Assembly (NCBI GenBank): GCA_003635195.1
Contig: PYIY01000004.1
Span: 41,172 to 105,171 of the forward strand
From: Candidatus Poribacteria bacterium
Lineage (GTDB): Bacteria > Poribacteria > WGA-4E > WGA-3G
Length of the DNA: 64,000 nt
Reading direction: 5' to 3'
Every line of letters starts with the position of its first letter. Within the stretch, counting starts at the first letter, position 1. The notes under the pieces were generated by a model. The model was not told the origin of the DNA. It searched no databases and saw only the letters and a program-made list of their open reading frames with translations. Below are positions 34,977 through 42,570 of this stretch, one piece after another. The position numbers and the translations under genes are program-made.

Positions 34977-37211
34977 CTATTTCCTACTGTGGCGAGAAAT
35001 CAGTTTCACAACCTCGGTTCTGCCTGCTTTCACCTCTGCTTCATCTACCTCAATTTGCAGCATACCGATAATACCTTTGGTAAATGTCCAGTCTAACTTT
35101 GCCCCATCTATAGCTGTGCTACCCATATTATTTCGGAGTGTAATATCTGCACCTTTCTCAAGAAGAAGTTTCACTGTTTCAACACGTCCGAGGAAAGCTG
35201 CCGCATGCAGTGCTGTTCCACCGTCCCGACTTTTCGCATTGACATCGGCACCGTGTTCAAGAAGCAGTGCTACAATTTCGGTATGGCCCATCAGTGCAGC
35301 AATAGAGAGTATTGTGCTTCCGGATTGTGGATCCTTCGCATTGGGCTCTGCGCCATCAGTGAGTGCCCGTTTAACCGCCGCGAGATCTCCAATAAAAACT
35401 GCGCCCGGTAGATCATTGGCGGAGGCTATGTCCTTGCTATCAAATTCTTTGACTCCAAAGAGTTTCGCAATTTCGTTCCTACCGCTCTGCATGACAGGAA
35501 TATTTTCCTTCTCGACTTCTACGCCCATCAAACCGCCAATGAAATTAGTAGTTCTCCAATCAAGATGCAAGGCATCGGCTGGCGTTCCGCCATCGTCGTT
35601 GCGTACCTGTAGGTTTCCCCCGCTCTCGACAAGAAGTTTCGCGACATCTGCTCTACCGAAAACTGCGGCACTGTGCAAGGGTGTACTGCCGTTATCGTCT
35701 TTTATGTTAACGTCAGCACCATTTTCGATAAGCAGGCGAGTCGCTTCGGTTTGTCCGTGAGACGCGCTCCATGCCAAGGGGGATATATTTAAACTGTCGT
35801 CTGGTGCATTGACATCGGCACCTTCTGCAATGTAGCGTTTCATCGCTCGGAGATCACCGGTGCGCGCGGCATGCCACAACCCTTCTTCGGGCAATTGAAT
35901 GAATTTTTTCATGTCAAACCCTTCAGGTCCCATAACAATGGGGGGGCGCGGTTTTCTACGCCAGACAGGCATCCCATCGCCAATTTCCTGTAGGATGTCG
36001 TTTTTACGGGTACGGATGAATTCACGCACGTTAGCGAGTTCGTTCTCAAAGGTCTGTTTTTCGCCTCTCCCGCCCCATTCTTCTTTTTGGAATTCGCGTT
36101 GTCCGGGTAGCAGATAAGGCTGAATCATTGCAGCGACCCTGTCCAGTTCGGCAAGCAGTTCTACTTCGTTCCAGTGGGTTTTGAGGAGTTCTGTCATCGT
36201 TTTCGCATATCGTTCACGTCCCGCCTCAAGTTGATACAATTTGTATGCAATCAACCCCTGTGTCTTGACAGAAGTCGGTGTGCGTGAATTTCTCCGGAAA
36301 TCCATGCTGAACTGTGTAAACAGCGCATCCGCACCCCACGGTAAAAATTGGAATTTACCGGTCTCCGGATTGAGGTAAATGAAGTAGTTGTTATTGTTTC
36401 CAGAATAGCCATCCCAGAAGCCAAGTAGGCTTTCCGTTGCCCAGAACCGATAAAAGCTATCCAAATCGACGAGTTCACCGATGGTTTTTTCCGTTACTTG
36501 GTTATCTGCAAGCACATTGATCAAGGCGATAATTTTTTCTCTGCCGAGCGTATCGTCGCCTCTTTTATGTTCAAAACTGTTTTCCCATTCTTTGGTAAAA
36601 TCGACGACAGTGCCTTCATAGAGTGGCCCATCGTCATTTCCGAAGGCACGTTTCAAAAGTGGTGGACGGACGGTTTCCACATGAGAATATATCCCTAAGC
36701 TTTTGCCGTTTACCGTTACCTTCGCATACGCGCATCGCGGCGCGGGAGAACCGATTGCGTTAAACAACGCATACCCCACAAATTGACTCACTTGGCTTGT
36801 ATCTTGTTTGTTGTTATTAAGTGTCAGATTCGTCAGCCCTTCAATTCCACCTTCTTTGTCAACGTGATTTAGCCTGATTTTGAGAGAGGGGCGGGTATGG
36901 CTTTGCGAACCGATGAACCCTTTTTTTCGGAGCCCGACTTCTGGGAAAACCACACCGTCAATACTCACACTTGCATCGACATAGGTATAGGGATGATCCA
37001 GCGGACCGAACTGTCGTTTCTCGTTCAGTGCACTCATAAAATCCCGTGATTGATACCGAATCGTGTCCCAATCCCGTTGCGAAACCGTGATTTGTACATC
37101 TATCACCCGATCGGTTGGGAAAATATCGTCCAATGTAAGTTCTTTTGCATCGCCGTAGGCAGCAACCGCGAAACAGAAGACTACTGCCAAGCCTATTATC
37201 CATTTTGTCAT
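34977..37211 (-). CDS. Secreted CotH-kinase domain protein fused to ankyrin repeats
   Basis: The 744-residue protein begins with a signal peptide (TKWIIGLAVVFCFAVAAYGDA). The CotH kinase-like domain spans about 30-390: VGLRKKGFIGS, RPSLKIRLN, GLTNLTLNNN, LGIYSHVETV and FLPWGADALF are typical. CotH homologues phosphorylate spore-coat proteins or mediate attachment in other organisms. Two blocks of ankyrin repeats follow, about 445-560 and 605-715 (ATRLLIENGADVNIKDDNGSTPLH-type units in short form). Each block ends in a similar DGAKLDWTFTKGIIGMLQIEV or ALHLDWRTTNFIGGLMGVEV element. The block duplication is evident. CotH plus ankyrin in one secreted chain is unusual. Confidence 0.85.
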   Translation of the reverse strand: MTKWIIGLAVVFCFAVAAYGDAKELTLDDIFPTDRVIDVQITVSQRDWDTIRYQSRDFMSALNEKRQFGPLDHPYTYVDASVSIDGVVFPEVGLRKKGFIGSQSHTRPSLKIRLNHVDKEGGIEGLTNLTLNNNKQDTSQVSQFVGYALFNAIGSPAPRCAYAKVTVNGKSLGIYSHVETVRPPLLKRAFGNDDGPLYEGTVVDFTKEWENSFEHKRGDDTLGREKIIALINVLADNQVTEKTIGELVDLDSFYRFWATESLLGFWDGYSGNNNNYFIYLNPETGKFQFLPWGADALFTQFSMDFRRNSRTPTSVKTQGLIAYKLYQLEAGRERYAKTMTELLKTHWNEVELLAELDRVAAMIQPYLLPGQREFQKEEWGGRGEKQTFENELANVREFIRTRKNDILQEIGDGMPVWRRKPRPPIVMGPEGFDMKKFIQLPEEGLWHAARTGDLRAMKRYIAEGADVNAPDDSLNISPLAWSASHGQTEATRLLIENGADVNIKDDNGSTPLHSAAVFGRADVAKLLVESGGNLQVRNDDGGTPADALHLDWRTTNFIGGLMGVEVEKENIPVMQSGRNEIAKLFGVKEFDSKDIASANDLPGAVFIGDLAAVKRALTDGAEPNAKDPQSGSTILSIAALMGHTEIVALLLEHGADVNAKSRDGGTALHAAAFLGRVETVKLLLEKGADITLRNNMGSTAIDGAKLDWTFTKGIIGMLQIEVDEAEVKAGRTEVVKLISRHSRK

Positions 37212-37247
37212 TTTTTTCTCCTACTGTTTGAATCTGAGTTTACAATT

Positions 37248-37256
37248 AGTATAGCA
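37248..37256 (-). promoter_or_regulatory. Extended -10 promoter element for the CotH-ankyrin gene
   Basis: On the minus strand TGCTATACT gives an extended -10 (TGn plus TATACT). It lies 37 bases ahead of ATG 37211, which has AGGAG upstream. No good -35 is seen. Confidence 0.45.
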
Positions 37257-37411
37257 CATTTTGGATTTTTATGCTTGTAAATTTCAGTTCCCTGCCAAGG
37301 GCAAATTGCAATATATCCTTGTAGGAGCGAGTGTTTTTGCTTGGGTGTTTCTTGTCGCTCGCGATCTTCCGTAGCATATTATTTCCACTTGATAGATTTA
37401 ATCAATTTCAC
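37257..37411. repeat. Intergenic spacer with a GTAGGAGCGAG...CGCTCGCGATC element
   Basis: Between divergent genes. At about 37321-37370, GTAGGAGCGAG is followed by TGTTTTTGCTTGGGTG and then CGCTCGCGATC, forming an inverted pair. It is related to the 5.0 kb repeats. TGTTTTTGCTTGGG recurs at 58.97 and 61.69 kb. No gene is visible. Confidence 0.45.
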
Positions 37412-37440
37412 TTGAATATTTCGACGCAATGTTTTATAAT
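37412..37440 (+). promoter_or_regulatory. Sigma-70-type promoter for the 37510 small gene and island
   Basis: TTGAAT (37412-37417), 17-base spacer, perfect TATAAT (37435-37440). The small gene starts 70 bases downstream. It may drive the membrane/TIR-like pair as well. Confidence 0.65.
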
Positions 37441-37509
37441 GCAGACAAGTTGAACGAATTGATTTCAACTCAGGATCCTAACGCCAACGCAATTACTGGA
37501 GATTGAAAC

Positions 37510-37653
37510 ATGAACGAAATTCTGGAAGAAGTCCGCGAAGCGAAGCGACGGGTTAATGCCCGCTTTGATCATGACGTTCATAAGTACTGTGTTGATGTGA
37601 TACGCAGACAGGAAGAACTCAAGAAGCAGGGCGTAAAATTTCTGCAAGTGTAA
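37510..37653 (+). CDS. Small antitoxin-like protein (47 aa)
   Basis: MNEILEEVREAKRRVNARFD begins a 47-residue charged helical protein ending KKQGVKFLQV. GGAG lies nine bases before the ATG and a good promoter lies further upstream. The pattern (ILEExRxxKxxxxAxFxxD, then RRQEELKKQG) matches small proteins usually encoded beside PIN toxins. It clearly resembles the C-terminal part of the PIN gene at 63.6-64 kb in this window (ILEECYRMKEAFAAKF ... RQEERKRQGVKY). No PIN gene adjoins it, so it is either an orphan antitoxin or has another role. It was missed by length cut-offs. Confidence 0.6.
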   Translation: MNEILEEVREAKRRVNARFDHDVHKYCVDVIRRQEELKKQGVKFLQV

Positions 37654-37796
37654 GAGAGTAGGGAAAGAATTTCTTTCGTTACGCTCCGATCTTTAAGCAA
37701 ATACAAGCATTTTCAGCGAATTTTTATTTTATGTGAAGGAAAATGTTCCTATGATTGCTCAACCAACTTGAAAATATGGCACAGGAGGATAAATCC

Positions 37797-38204
37797 ATGA
37801 ACGGCACAGAAAAAGTTGTAAAGCACTTGGAGATGACGCAGACTGTTATTAACCGTTTGGGACGTAACAGTTTTCTTTCAAAAAGTTGGAGCATGACGAT
37901 CCTCATTGCAGCAATGGTGTTGATCGCTAAAGAAAACCTGCAAAACCAATATTTTGTCTTGTCCCTTTTCCTTCCCATCGCGGGATTTTGGATTCTGGAT
38001 GGATACTTTCTTTGGCAGGAACGCTTGTTCCGATATGTTTATGATGATATTAGACAGCAAACTGACACTGATTTCAAGATGGATCTCGGCAATCACAAAG
38101 GCAAACTAAAAAGTAGTTGGATATCCGCTATCTTTTCGGTTACGCTTATTATTTTTTACCTGATAGAGGCCCTTTTTGTGGGCGCAATCGCTTATTTCTT
38201 CTAA
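37797..38204 (+). CDS. Three-helix membrane protein paired with a TIR-like gene
   Basis: The 135-residue protein starts at ATG 37797 (AGGAGG eight bases upstream; a TTG 14 codons earlier lacks support). An amphipathic N-terminus (KVVKHLEMTQTVINRLGRNS) precedes a helix at about 23-40. A second helix, about 45-66, runs into the conserved-looking LDGYFLWQERLFRYVYDD cytoplasmic turn. A third, long helix lies at about 107-133 and ends at the C-terminus. I recognise the general type as a hypothetical membrane protein often seen next to TIR-like genes, but know no assigned function. The downstream TIR-like gene starts 16 bases after its stop. By analogy with TIR-signalling defence systems it could be a membrane-disrupting effector; this is inference. 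Confidence 0.65.
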   Translation: MNGTEKVVKHLEMTQTVINRLGRNSFLSKSWSMTILIAAMVLIAKENLQNQYFVLSLFLPIAGFWILDGYFLWQERLFRYVYDDIRQQTDTDFKMDLGNHKGKLKSSWISAIFSVTLIIFYLIEALFVGAIAYFF

Positions 38205-38220
38205 TTTGTTTGGGGATGCT

Positions 38221-38712
38221 ATGCGGCATGTATTTTTCAGTTTTGATTGGGACGATGTTTGGCGCGTTAATCAAGTCCGACACAGTTGGGTCACAAAAGG
38301 CAGTTACACAGCAGCGGGTTTTGTTGATAGTGCCCAAATTGAAACGCTGAAAAGAAATACTGATCTTGCCATCAAACGATGGATAGGTAAGCAGATGGAT
38401 GGTACGTCCGTGCCCTGTGTCCTGATTGGCAGTCAAACTGCTAATAGCAGATGGGTCAAGTACGAAATCGAGCAAAGCATTGAAAAGGGAAATGGCTTGC
38501 TTGGAGTGTATATCCACAATGTAAAAGACAGGCACGGTTGGACATCTACTAAAGGAGCAAGTCCTTTCAGGCAATCACCCATTAACTTTACACCCACCAC
38601 AAACACTAATTTGGTTTATCCTTGCTGTTCATATTACGATTGGGTCAATGACAAAGGGCGTGAAAACCTGGGAAGTTGGATAGAAAAAGCTGCTCAGCAG
38701 GCTGGTAGATAG
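38221..38712 (+). CDS. TIR-like (DUF1863/ThsB-type) protein
   Basis: The 163-residue protein opens with RHVFFSFDWDDVWRVNQVR, the first strand and loop of the MTH538/DUF1863 TIR-like fold used by Thoeris ThsB. VDSAQIETLKRNTDLAIKRW, then TSVPCVLIGSQTANSRWVKYEI, carry the second core strand and the W-V-K-Y-E element with Glu82, the probable catalytic glutamate position. LLGVYIHNVKD is the next strand. ATG 38221 is chosen (GGGGA upstream); the frame is open 15 codons earlier within the preceding gene. ThsB proteins make ADP-ribose signalling molecules from NAD after phage infection. No ThsA (SIR2-SLOG) gene is present, so the membrane protein upstream is the likely partner. Confidence 0.75.
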   Translation: MRHVFFSFDWDDVWRVNQVRHSWVTKGSYTAAGFVDSAQIETLKRNTDLAIKRWIGKQMDGTSVPCVLIGSQTANSRWVKYEIEQSIEKGNGLLGVYIHNVKDRHGWTSTKGASPFRQSPINFTPTTNTNLVYPCCSYYDWVNDKGRENLGSWIEKAAQQAGR

Positions 38713-38838
38713 CACATCCAGATGTTTTCAATCCGCGAAATCCGTGATAATCCGAGATTCTGACAATAGAGAAATCCATTATCTTCCCAAAAACACGCAT
38801 CTCAAATCCTGCCACTTAGAAATCTCCCACTAAAACCG

Positions 38839-38867
38839 TTGATAACCGACGCGAGTTGTGGTATACT
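38839..38867 (+). promoter_or_regulatory. Sigma-70-type promoter for the second DUF433/DUF5615 pair
   Basis: TTGATA (38839-38844), 17-base spacer, TATACT (38862-38867), 33 bases before ATG 38900. One base differs from consensus in each hexamer. Confidence 0.7.
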
Positions 38868-38899
38868 TTTTCAACTATTTGTAGGAAAAGGTGAATACC

Positions 38900-39157
38900 A
38901 TGAACAACTATAGAGACATTATTACCATCGAACCGGATAAACGCAGCGGACAGCCTTGTATTCGGGGCATGCGGATTACCGTTTATGATGTCTTTGAATA
39001 CCTTGCATCGGGGATGACCGTCGCGGAAGTGCTTCACGATTTTTCCGAGTTAACCGAGACAGATATTCGCGCCTGTTTTGCTTACGCTGCGGACAAAGAA
39101 AAATCGCAGGTGGTCGTTTACACAGATGAAACTTCTATTCGATCAGAACCTATCTGA
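38900..39157 (+). CDS. DUF433-domain protein, probable antitoxin (second pair)
   Basis: The 85-residue protein is a classical short DUF433: ITIEPDKRSGQPCIRGMRITVYDVFEYL in pieces, ASGMTVAEVL, and HDFSELTETDIRACFAYAADKE. ATG 38900 is preferred over GTG 38891 because AAGGTG lies six bases upstream. Its 3' end overlaps the DUF5615 gene by 32 bases, a tight coupling. Compared with the 2.9 kb copy it is shorter and closer to the family consensus, so the two pairs are not recent duplicates. Confidence 0.85.
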   Translation: MNNYRDIITIEPDKRSGQPCIRGMRITVYDVFEYLASGMTVAEVLHDFSELTETDIRACFAYAADKEKSQVVVYTDETSIRSEPI

Positions 39158-39458
39158 CCAACTGGTGACGCTGCTGGCGGACCTGTTTCCTAATTCTATC
39201 CATGTCAAAACGATAGGGTTAAATACGGCAACGGATACCGAGTTATGGGATTACGCCCATGATAACGACTATCTCATCGTTTCAAAGGATACAGACTTTA
39301 GGAATAGGAGCGTTATTCACGGTTATCCGCCAAAAGTGATTTGGATCAGGATAGGGAATTGTTCGACAAGTGTTGTCGAATACAATTTGAGAAAGCATTT
39401 CGCTGATATTAAAGAATTTGCGAGGGACGAAAATGCGGGATTATTCATCCTGCGGTAA
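39126..39458 (+). CDS. DUF5615 PIN-like protein, probable toxin (second pair)
   Basis: Starting at ATG 39126, inside the DUF433 gene, the 110-residue product has the N-terminal KLLFDQNLSDQLVTLLADLFP motif. TDTELWDYAHDNDYLIVSKDTDF (in pieces) follows, with acidic residues of the PIN-like site, then GYPPKVIWIRIGNCST. This is a textbook DUF5615 sequence. Probable ribonuclease toxin restrained by the DUF433 partner; the activity is inferred. Its location next to the TIR-like pair suggests a defence or accessory island. Confidence 0.85.
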   Translation: MKLLFDQNLSDQLVTLLADLFPNSIHVKTIGLNTATDTELWDYAHDNDYLIVSKDTDFRNRSVIHGYPPKVIWIRIGNCSTSVVEYNLRKHFADIKEFARDENAGLFILR

Positions 39459-39542
39459 TCGGATTAAACGCTAACAACCAACAGAGAAATCGCCATTTAG
39501 AAAACAAACCCTCTGGGGGGCAAAGAGGAGACGGCATCTGCG

Positions 39543-39623
39543 ATGTGGGGCAAAATCGGTGCTGCTGCCGGGTGCGCTGCTGCACTTATCGCGCTCATCG
39601 CGCTTACCCTCTCTTTGAAATAA
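39543..39623 (+). CDS. Candidate 26-residue hydrophobic peptide
   Basis: MWGKIGAAAGCAAALIALIA followed by LTLSLK and a stop would form one transmembrane helix. GAGGAG lies 12 bases before the ATG. It sits in a 185-base gap between the DUF5615 toxin and an XRE regulator. Such peptides can be type I toxins or small membrane proteins; chance cannot be excluded at this length. Confidence 0.35.
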   Translation: MWGKIGAAAGCAAALIALIALTLSLK

Positions 39624-39643
39624 ACTGATGGAGTGTCACAATC

Positions 39644-40057
39644 ATGGTAGGAGAACGATTGAGAAGATTTAGAATTGCTCGTGGTATGTCCCTCGGAGAC
39701 TTAGCGGCTGCAGTTGATGGATTGGTTAGCAGTCAAACGTTGTCAAAGTATGAGCAAGGGAAACTTCAACCGACAGCGAGAGTCCTCAATCGAATCGCTT
39801 CCGCTCTTGGAATTAAGTCCGCCCAATTGTGGGGTGAATCCACCTGTGATGCAGAAGCCGAACACCCTCTTAATCAGACGATAGATTCGTCTACTGATAA
39901 ACCACTTAGTGAACGTCGTAAGTTTCTGCAATTACCAAAGGCGGAGAGACACCGTATCCTTAGCGAACAAGCGAAGGAGATGGCGGATTTCTACGAAAAC
40001 GATACGGAGTGGCGGGAATGGTCGGTGGGCCCGATTATTGAATACGAAATCCCTTAA
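39644..40057 (+). CDS. XRE-family HTH regulator with antitoxin-like C-terminus
   Basis: Residues 3-62 are a Cro/C1-type helix-turn-helix (RLRRFRIARGMSLGDLAAAV, LSKYEQGKLQPTARVLNRIA). Residues about 93-137 (LPKAERHRILSEQAKEMADF, YENDTEWREWSVGPIIEYE) resemble the tail region of small antitoxins normally encoded as separate genes beside PIN or RelE toxins. The 137-residue chain therefore looks like a DNA-binding domain fused to an antitoxin-like segment. No toxin gene follows; the next 190 bases are empty. It may regulate the island promoter or be the survivor of a decayed toxin-antitoxin module. Confidence 0.75.
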   Translation: MVGERLRRFRIARGMSLGDLAAAVDGLVSSQTLSKYEQGKLQPTARVLNRIASALGIKSAQLWGESTCDAEAEHPLNQTIDSSTDKPLSERRKFLQLPKAERHRILSEQAKEMADFYENDTEWREWSVGPIIEYEIP

Positions 40058-40251
40058 TTTGAGGTGACGGAAATTCGAGAATATAATTTTTGATCTAACA
40101 GTTAGATTGAGATCTATAGTGCGGTTGGAAATGCAGATCGCCCCCCCCTTTATCCCCCCTTATCAAGGGGCAGGTGAGTACACCGCAAAACCGCACCTAC
40201 TGTTTTAGGTGTTTTAGGGTCCGATTGTGTACGGCATACGAAGTATGCCTA
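40058..40251. other. Intergenic gap with decayed repeats
   Basis: No gene is visible. CCCCCCCTTTATCCCCCCTTATCAAGGGG-like sequence (40141-40170) and AAAACCGCACCTACTG belong to the dispersed repeat families seen near 44.0, 48.0 and 60.8 kb. Confidence 0.4.
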
Positions 40252-41085
40252 CTACCTTGTCTTGAGTGCGCCCCATGTTGTTGTCAATTTGCCTGCGATG
40301 TCTACTGTCAGGATGTCTCTGGCGTTCATGACTGTTTCAACTTCCTTTGCTGTTAATGCGCGATCGTATACTGCCAATTCGTCGAGCAAGCCTTTGTAGA
40401 GGTTGGCACCGCCGTTGGTATCGGGTCGCCCTCCGATTTCGATGTTGTTGTCGTTCCAGACCATCACGGGCCCGTTCTTTGGTACGTCTTTCTCACCTTC
40501 AAGTTTTCCGTCAAGGTAAATCTGAATTTTCTCTCCGTCAAAAGTGCCGACGACATGATACCATTTATCAGGTTTTAAACCTAAATTCGGCAGCGAAAGC
40601 GTCGTATCAACATCCGCACCGTTAAAGGGCCCCATCTTCTTTTGTCCGGAATTGATGTACCAATACAACCCTTGACCGTTACCGAGTCCAAATTCGACGT
40701 TATCGTCGCTTTTACCCGATTTGTCGTAAAAGATGTTCCCGTAGACGTGTCCATTGCCGAGAGCAGCATTCGATATTTCAAAAGGATGTATCCAGACAGC
40801 GACGGTCAGATGCTCCACATAGAGTTCGCTCTGTCCTCCCGGATCTTTTATCAGGGCGGGTCCATCTGAGAACTCTATTGCACCACCGACCTTGCCTTTC
40901 GCAACGAATTTCGCGCTGTCGTGAAGTTCGGCTTCAAATTCCTTCGGACCAACATCCTTGGCAATATCGCCTTTTCCTTCATTGAACGGCAGGTAGAAGT
41001 GTAAGCCTTTCGTCACTTGCGCGGTTGCCTCGAAAGTTATAACACAAAACGCAAGCATCGTGAGCATCCAGAAATATTTTTTCAT
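40252..41085 (-). CDS. Secreted LamG-domain protein
   Basis: Start ATG 41085 has AGGAGG eight bases upstream and begins a signal peptide (KKYFWMLTMLAFCVITFEATAQ). The open frame 24 codons further upstream is unsupported. The 277-residue product carries one LamG_3 domain: HFYLPFNEGKGDIAKDVGP, HLTVAVWIHPFEIS, WYHVVGTFDGEKIQIYLDG and a LYKGLLDELAVYDRALTAKE strand near the end. The terminal AGKLTTTWGALKTR tail is shared with the 62.6 kb paralog (GKLTTTWADIK). That suggests a family-specific C-terminal element. Surface carbohydrate binding is plausible. Confidence 0.85.
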   Translation of the reverse strand: MKKYFWMLTMLAFCVITFEATAQVTKGLHFYLPFNEGKGDIAKDVGPKEFEAELHDSAKFVAKGKVGGAIEFSDGPALIKDPGGQSELYVEHLTVAVWIHPFEISNAALGNGHVYGNIFYDKSGKSDDNVEFGLGNGQGLYWYINSGQKKMGPFNGADVDTTLSLPNLGLKPDKWYHVVGTFDGEKIQIYLDGKLEGEKDVPKNGPVMVWNDNNIEIGGRPDTNGGANLYKGLLDELAVYDRALTAKEVETVMNARDILTVDIAGKLTTTWGALKTR

Positions 41086-41321
41086 CTTCTTGCCTCCTTT
41101 TCTATTTCGCGTCACCCGTGTTAAGACCAGCAAAAGTGTCAGAATAGGTGTCTTCATTTTAATAGCCGTGCCAACCTTAAATCAAGGAAAATCGGTGTGA
41201 AGGCATTCAATTAGAAATAGTATTGTTTTTTATTTCAACCGATGTGGATTATGTGGTAGAATCATGTTAAACCTTACCCTATGTTTTTGGGAATCACAGA
41301 TTTCAAACAGGAGAAAAAGAC

Positions 41322-42314
41322 GTGAAAATGAGACTTGCACAATACGGTATTTCGCACGACCACGCTTCAGGGAAAGCCCGCGTGATGAAGGAAAGTGACG
41401 AAATCGACTTCGCCGGTGTTTTTGAGCCATCAGCAGAAGTCCGAGAGACGCTGGGTCAAACCGCCACTTATGAAGGGGTTCACTGGTTTACGTCCAAAGA
41501 AGAGATACTTGAAGATGAAACAATCGTTGGGGTTGCGGCGCAGGGACGTGTATCGCAGAACCTCACCTTTGCACGGGAGATTCTTGAACACGGCAAGCAT
41601 GTGTGGTTCGATAAACCTGCGGGGGATAACCTCGATGAATTTCGAGAGGTTTTGGACATCGCCCGCGACAGAAAGCTGCTCGTTCAACTCGGTTATATGT
41701 TCCGATACAATGCTGGTTTTCAGTTTATCCTTGATTGGGTGCACTCCGGTAAACTCGGTGATATTTTTTCTGTTCGGGGCCGCATCTCATCAGGCCCTTC
41801 AAACGATTCCCATTGGCAACGCTGGGATTCACTCGGCGAACACTCCGGCGGCATTATGTTTATTCTCGCCTGTCATTTCACCGATATTATTGTTGCATTG
41901 CTGGGACGACCCACACGGGTGACACCGTTTTCGAGGCACGATGGACACGACGTGCCGTGGTATCGGAACAACACAGCGGCTGTCCTTGAATATCCGAGAG
42001 CGTTGGCGATTCTTGAGTCAACGGCGTTGGAAGTTGATTCGGGGAAATCGAGGCGATTGGAGGTTTATGGGACACGCGGCAGCGCGATTCTTGAGCCGCT
42101 TGAACCCCCAGAATTGCGGTTGTGTCTTGACGAGGAACGGGACGGATACGCGAAAGGTTGGCAGACAGTACCTGTGGAGCCGCGCCCGCGTTATGTGGAA
42201 AGCCTTCGCGCATTTGTCGCGGATATTCGGGGCGAGAAATCCCCGGATCGTTCCCTTGATCATGAGTTCACAGTTCAGGAAACGGTGCTGCGGGCGGCAG
42301 GATTACGACAATAA
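41322..42314 (+). CDS. Gfo/Idh/MocA-family oxidoreductase
   Basis: NAD(P)-dependent dehydrogenase of 330 residues. GTG 41322 is the likely start (AGGAG eight bases upstream). The N-terminal MRLAQYGISHDHASGKA lacks the classical GxGxxG loop but keeps the family strand order. The signature EHGKHVWFDKPAGDNLDEF near residue 87 corresponds to the EKP motif. The C-terminal substrate domain contains HWQRWDSLGEHSGGIMFILACHFTD (in pieces), which has catalytic-type His residues. Substrates of these enzymes are usually sugars or inositols. Such genes are numerous in poribacterial and planctomycete genomes. No operon partner is visible. Confidence 0.88.
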   Translation: MKMRLAQYGISHDHASGKARVMKESDEIDFAGVFEPSAEVRETLGQTATYEGVHWFTSKEEILEDETIVGVAAQGRVSQNLTFAREILEHGKHVWFDKPAGDNLDEFREVLDIARDRKLLVQLGYMFRYNAGFQFILDWVHSGKLGDIFSVRGRISSGPSNDSHWQRWDSLGEHSGGIMFILACHFTDIIVALLGRPTRVTPFSRHDGHDVPWYRNNTAAVLEYPRALAILESTALEVDSGKSRRLEVYGTRGSAILEPLEPPELRLCLDEERDGYAKGWQTVPVEPRPRYVESLRAFVADIRGEKSPDRSLDHEFTVQETVLRAAGLRQ

Positions 42315-42327
42315 CCCAAGTTACTAT

Positions 42328-42564
42328 TTAGGGATTTATCTCCCAGAGAAGCACGGATCCATCACGACCGCCACTTACGAGGGTTTTGCCATCGGGACTG
42401 AACACGATGCTATTGACCCAAGATGTATATCCAGTCAGTGTTTTCTTGCATTCGCCTGTGTGGACATCCCATAAATAGATGGTGGCGGCAGCACAGCCAC
42501 TTGCGAGGGTTTTACCATCCGGACTGAACGCTAAACTATGTACCTCACCTACATCTACGGTCAA
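42328..42564 (-). pseudogene. WD40-repeat fragment
   Basis: Seventy-eight residues cover nearly two WD40 blades: VHSLAFSPDGKTLASGC, YLWDVHTGECKKTLTGY, VNSIVFSPDGKTLVSGG and VLLWEINP. A functional propeller needs about seven, so this is the tail of a larger protein. It lies just downstream of an interrupted ECF sigma factor fragment on the same strand. It is plausibly what remains of a sigma-factor/WD40 protein after deletion. Confidence 0.7.
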
Positions 42565-42570
42565 CTACCC

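Noticed and set aside
35077..35760. 227-residue open frame antisense to the CotH-ankyrin gene
   Set aside because: It is the complement of ankyrin-repeat codons, has no start context, and its translation is low-complexity Ser/Ala-rich without family features.
37429..37506. 25-residue frame beginning MFYNADKLNE upstream of the 37510 gene
   Set aside because: Its start overlaps the TATAAT box of the promoter, so it would not be transcribed from it; probably chance.
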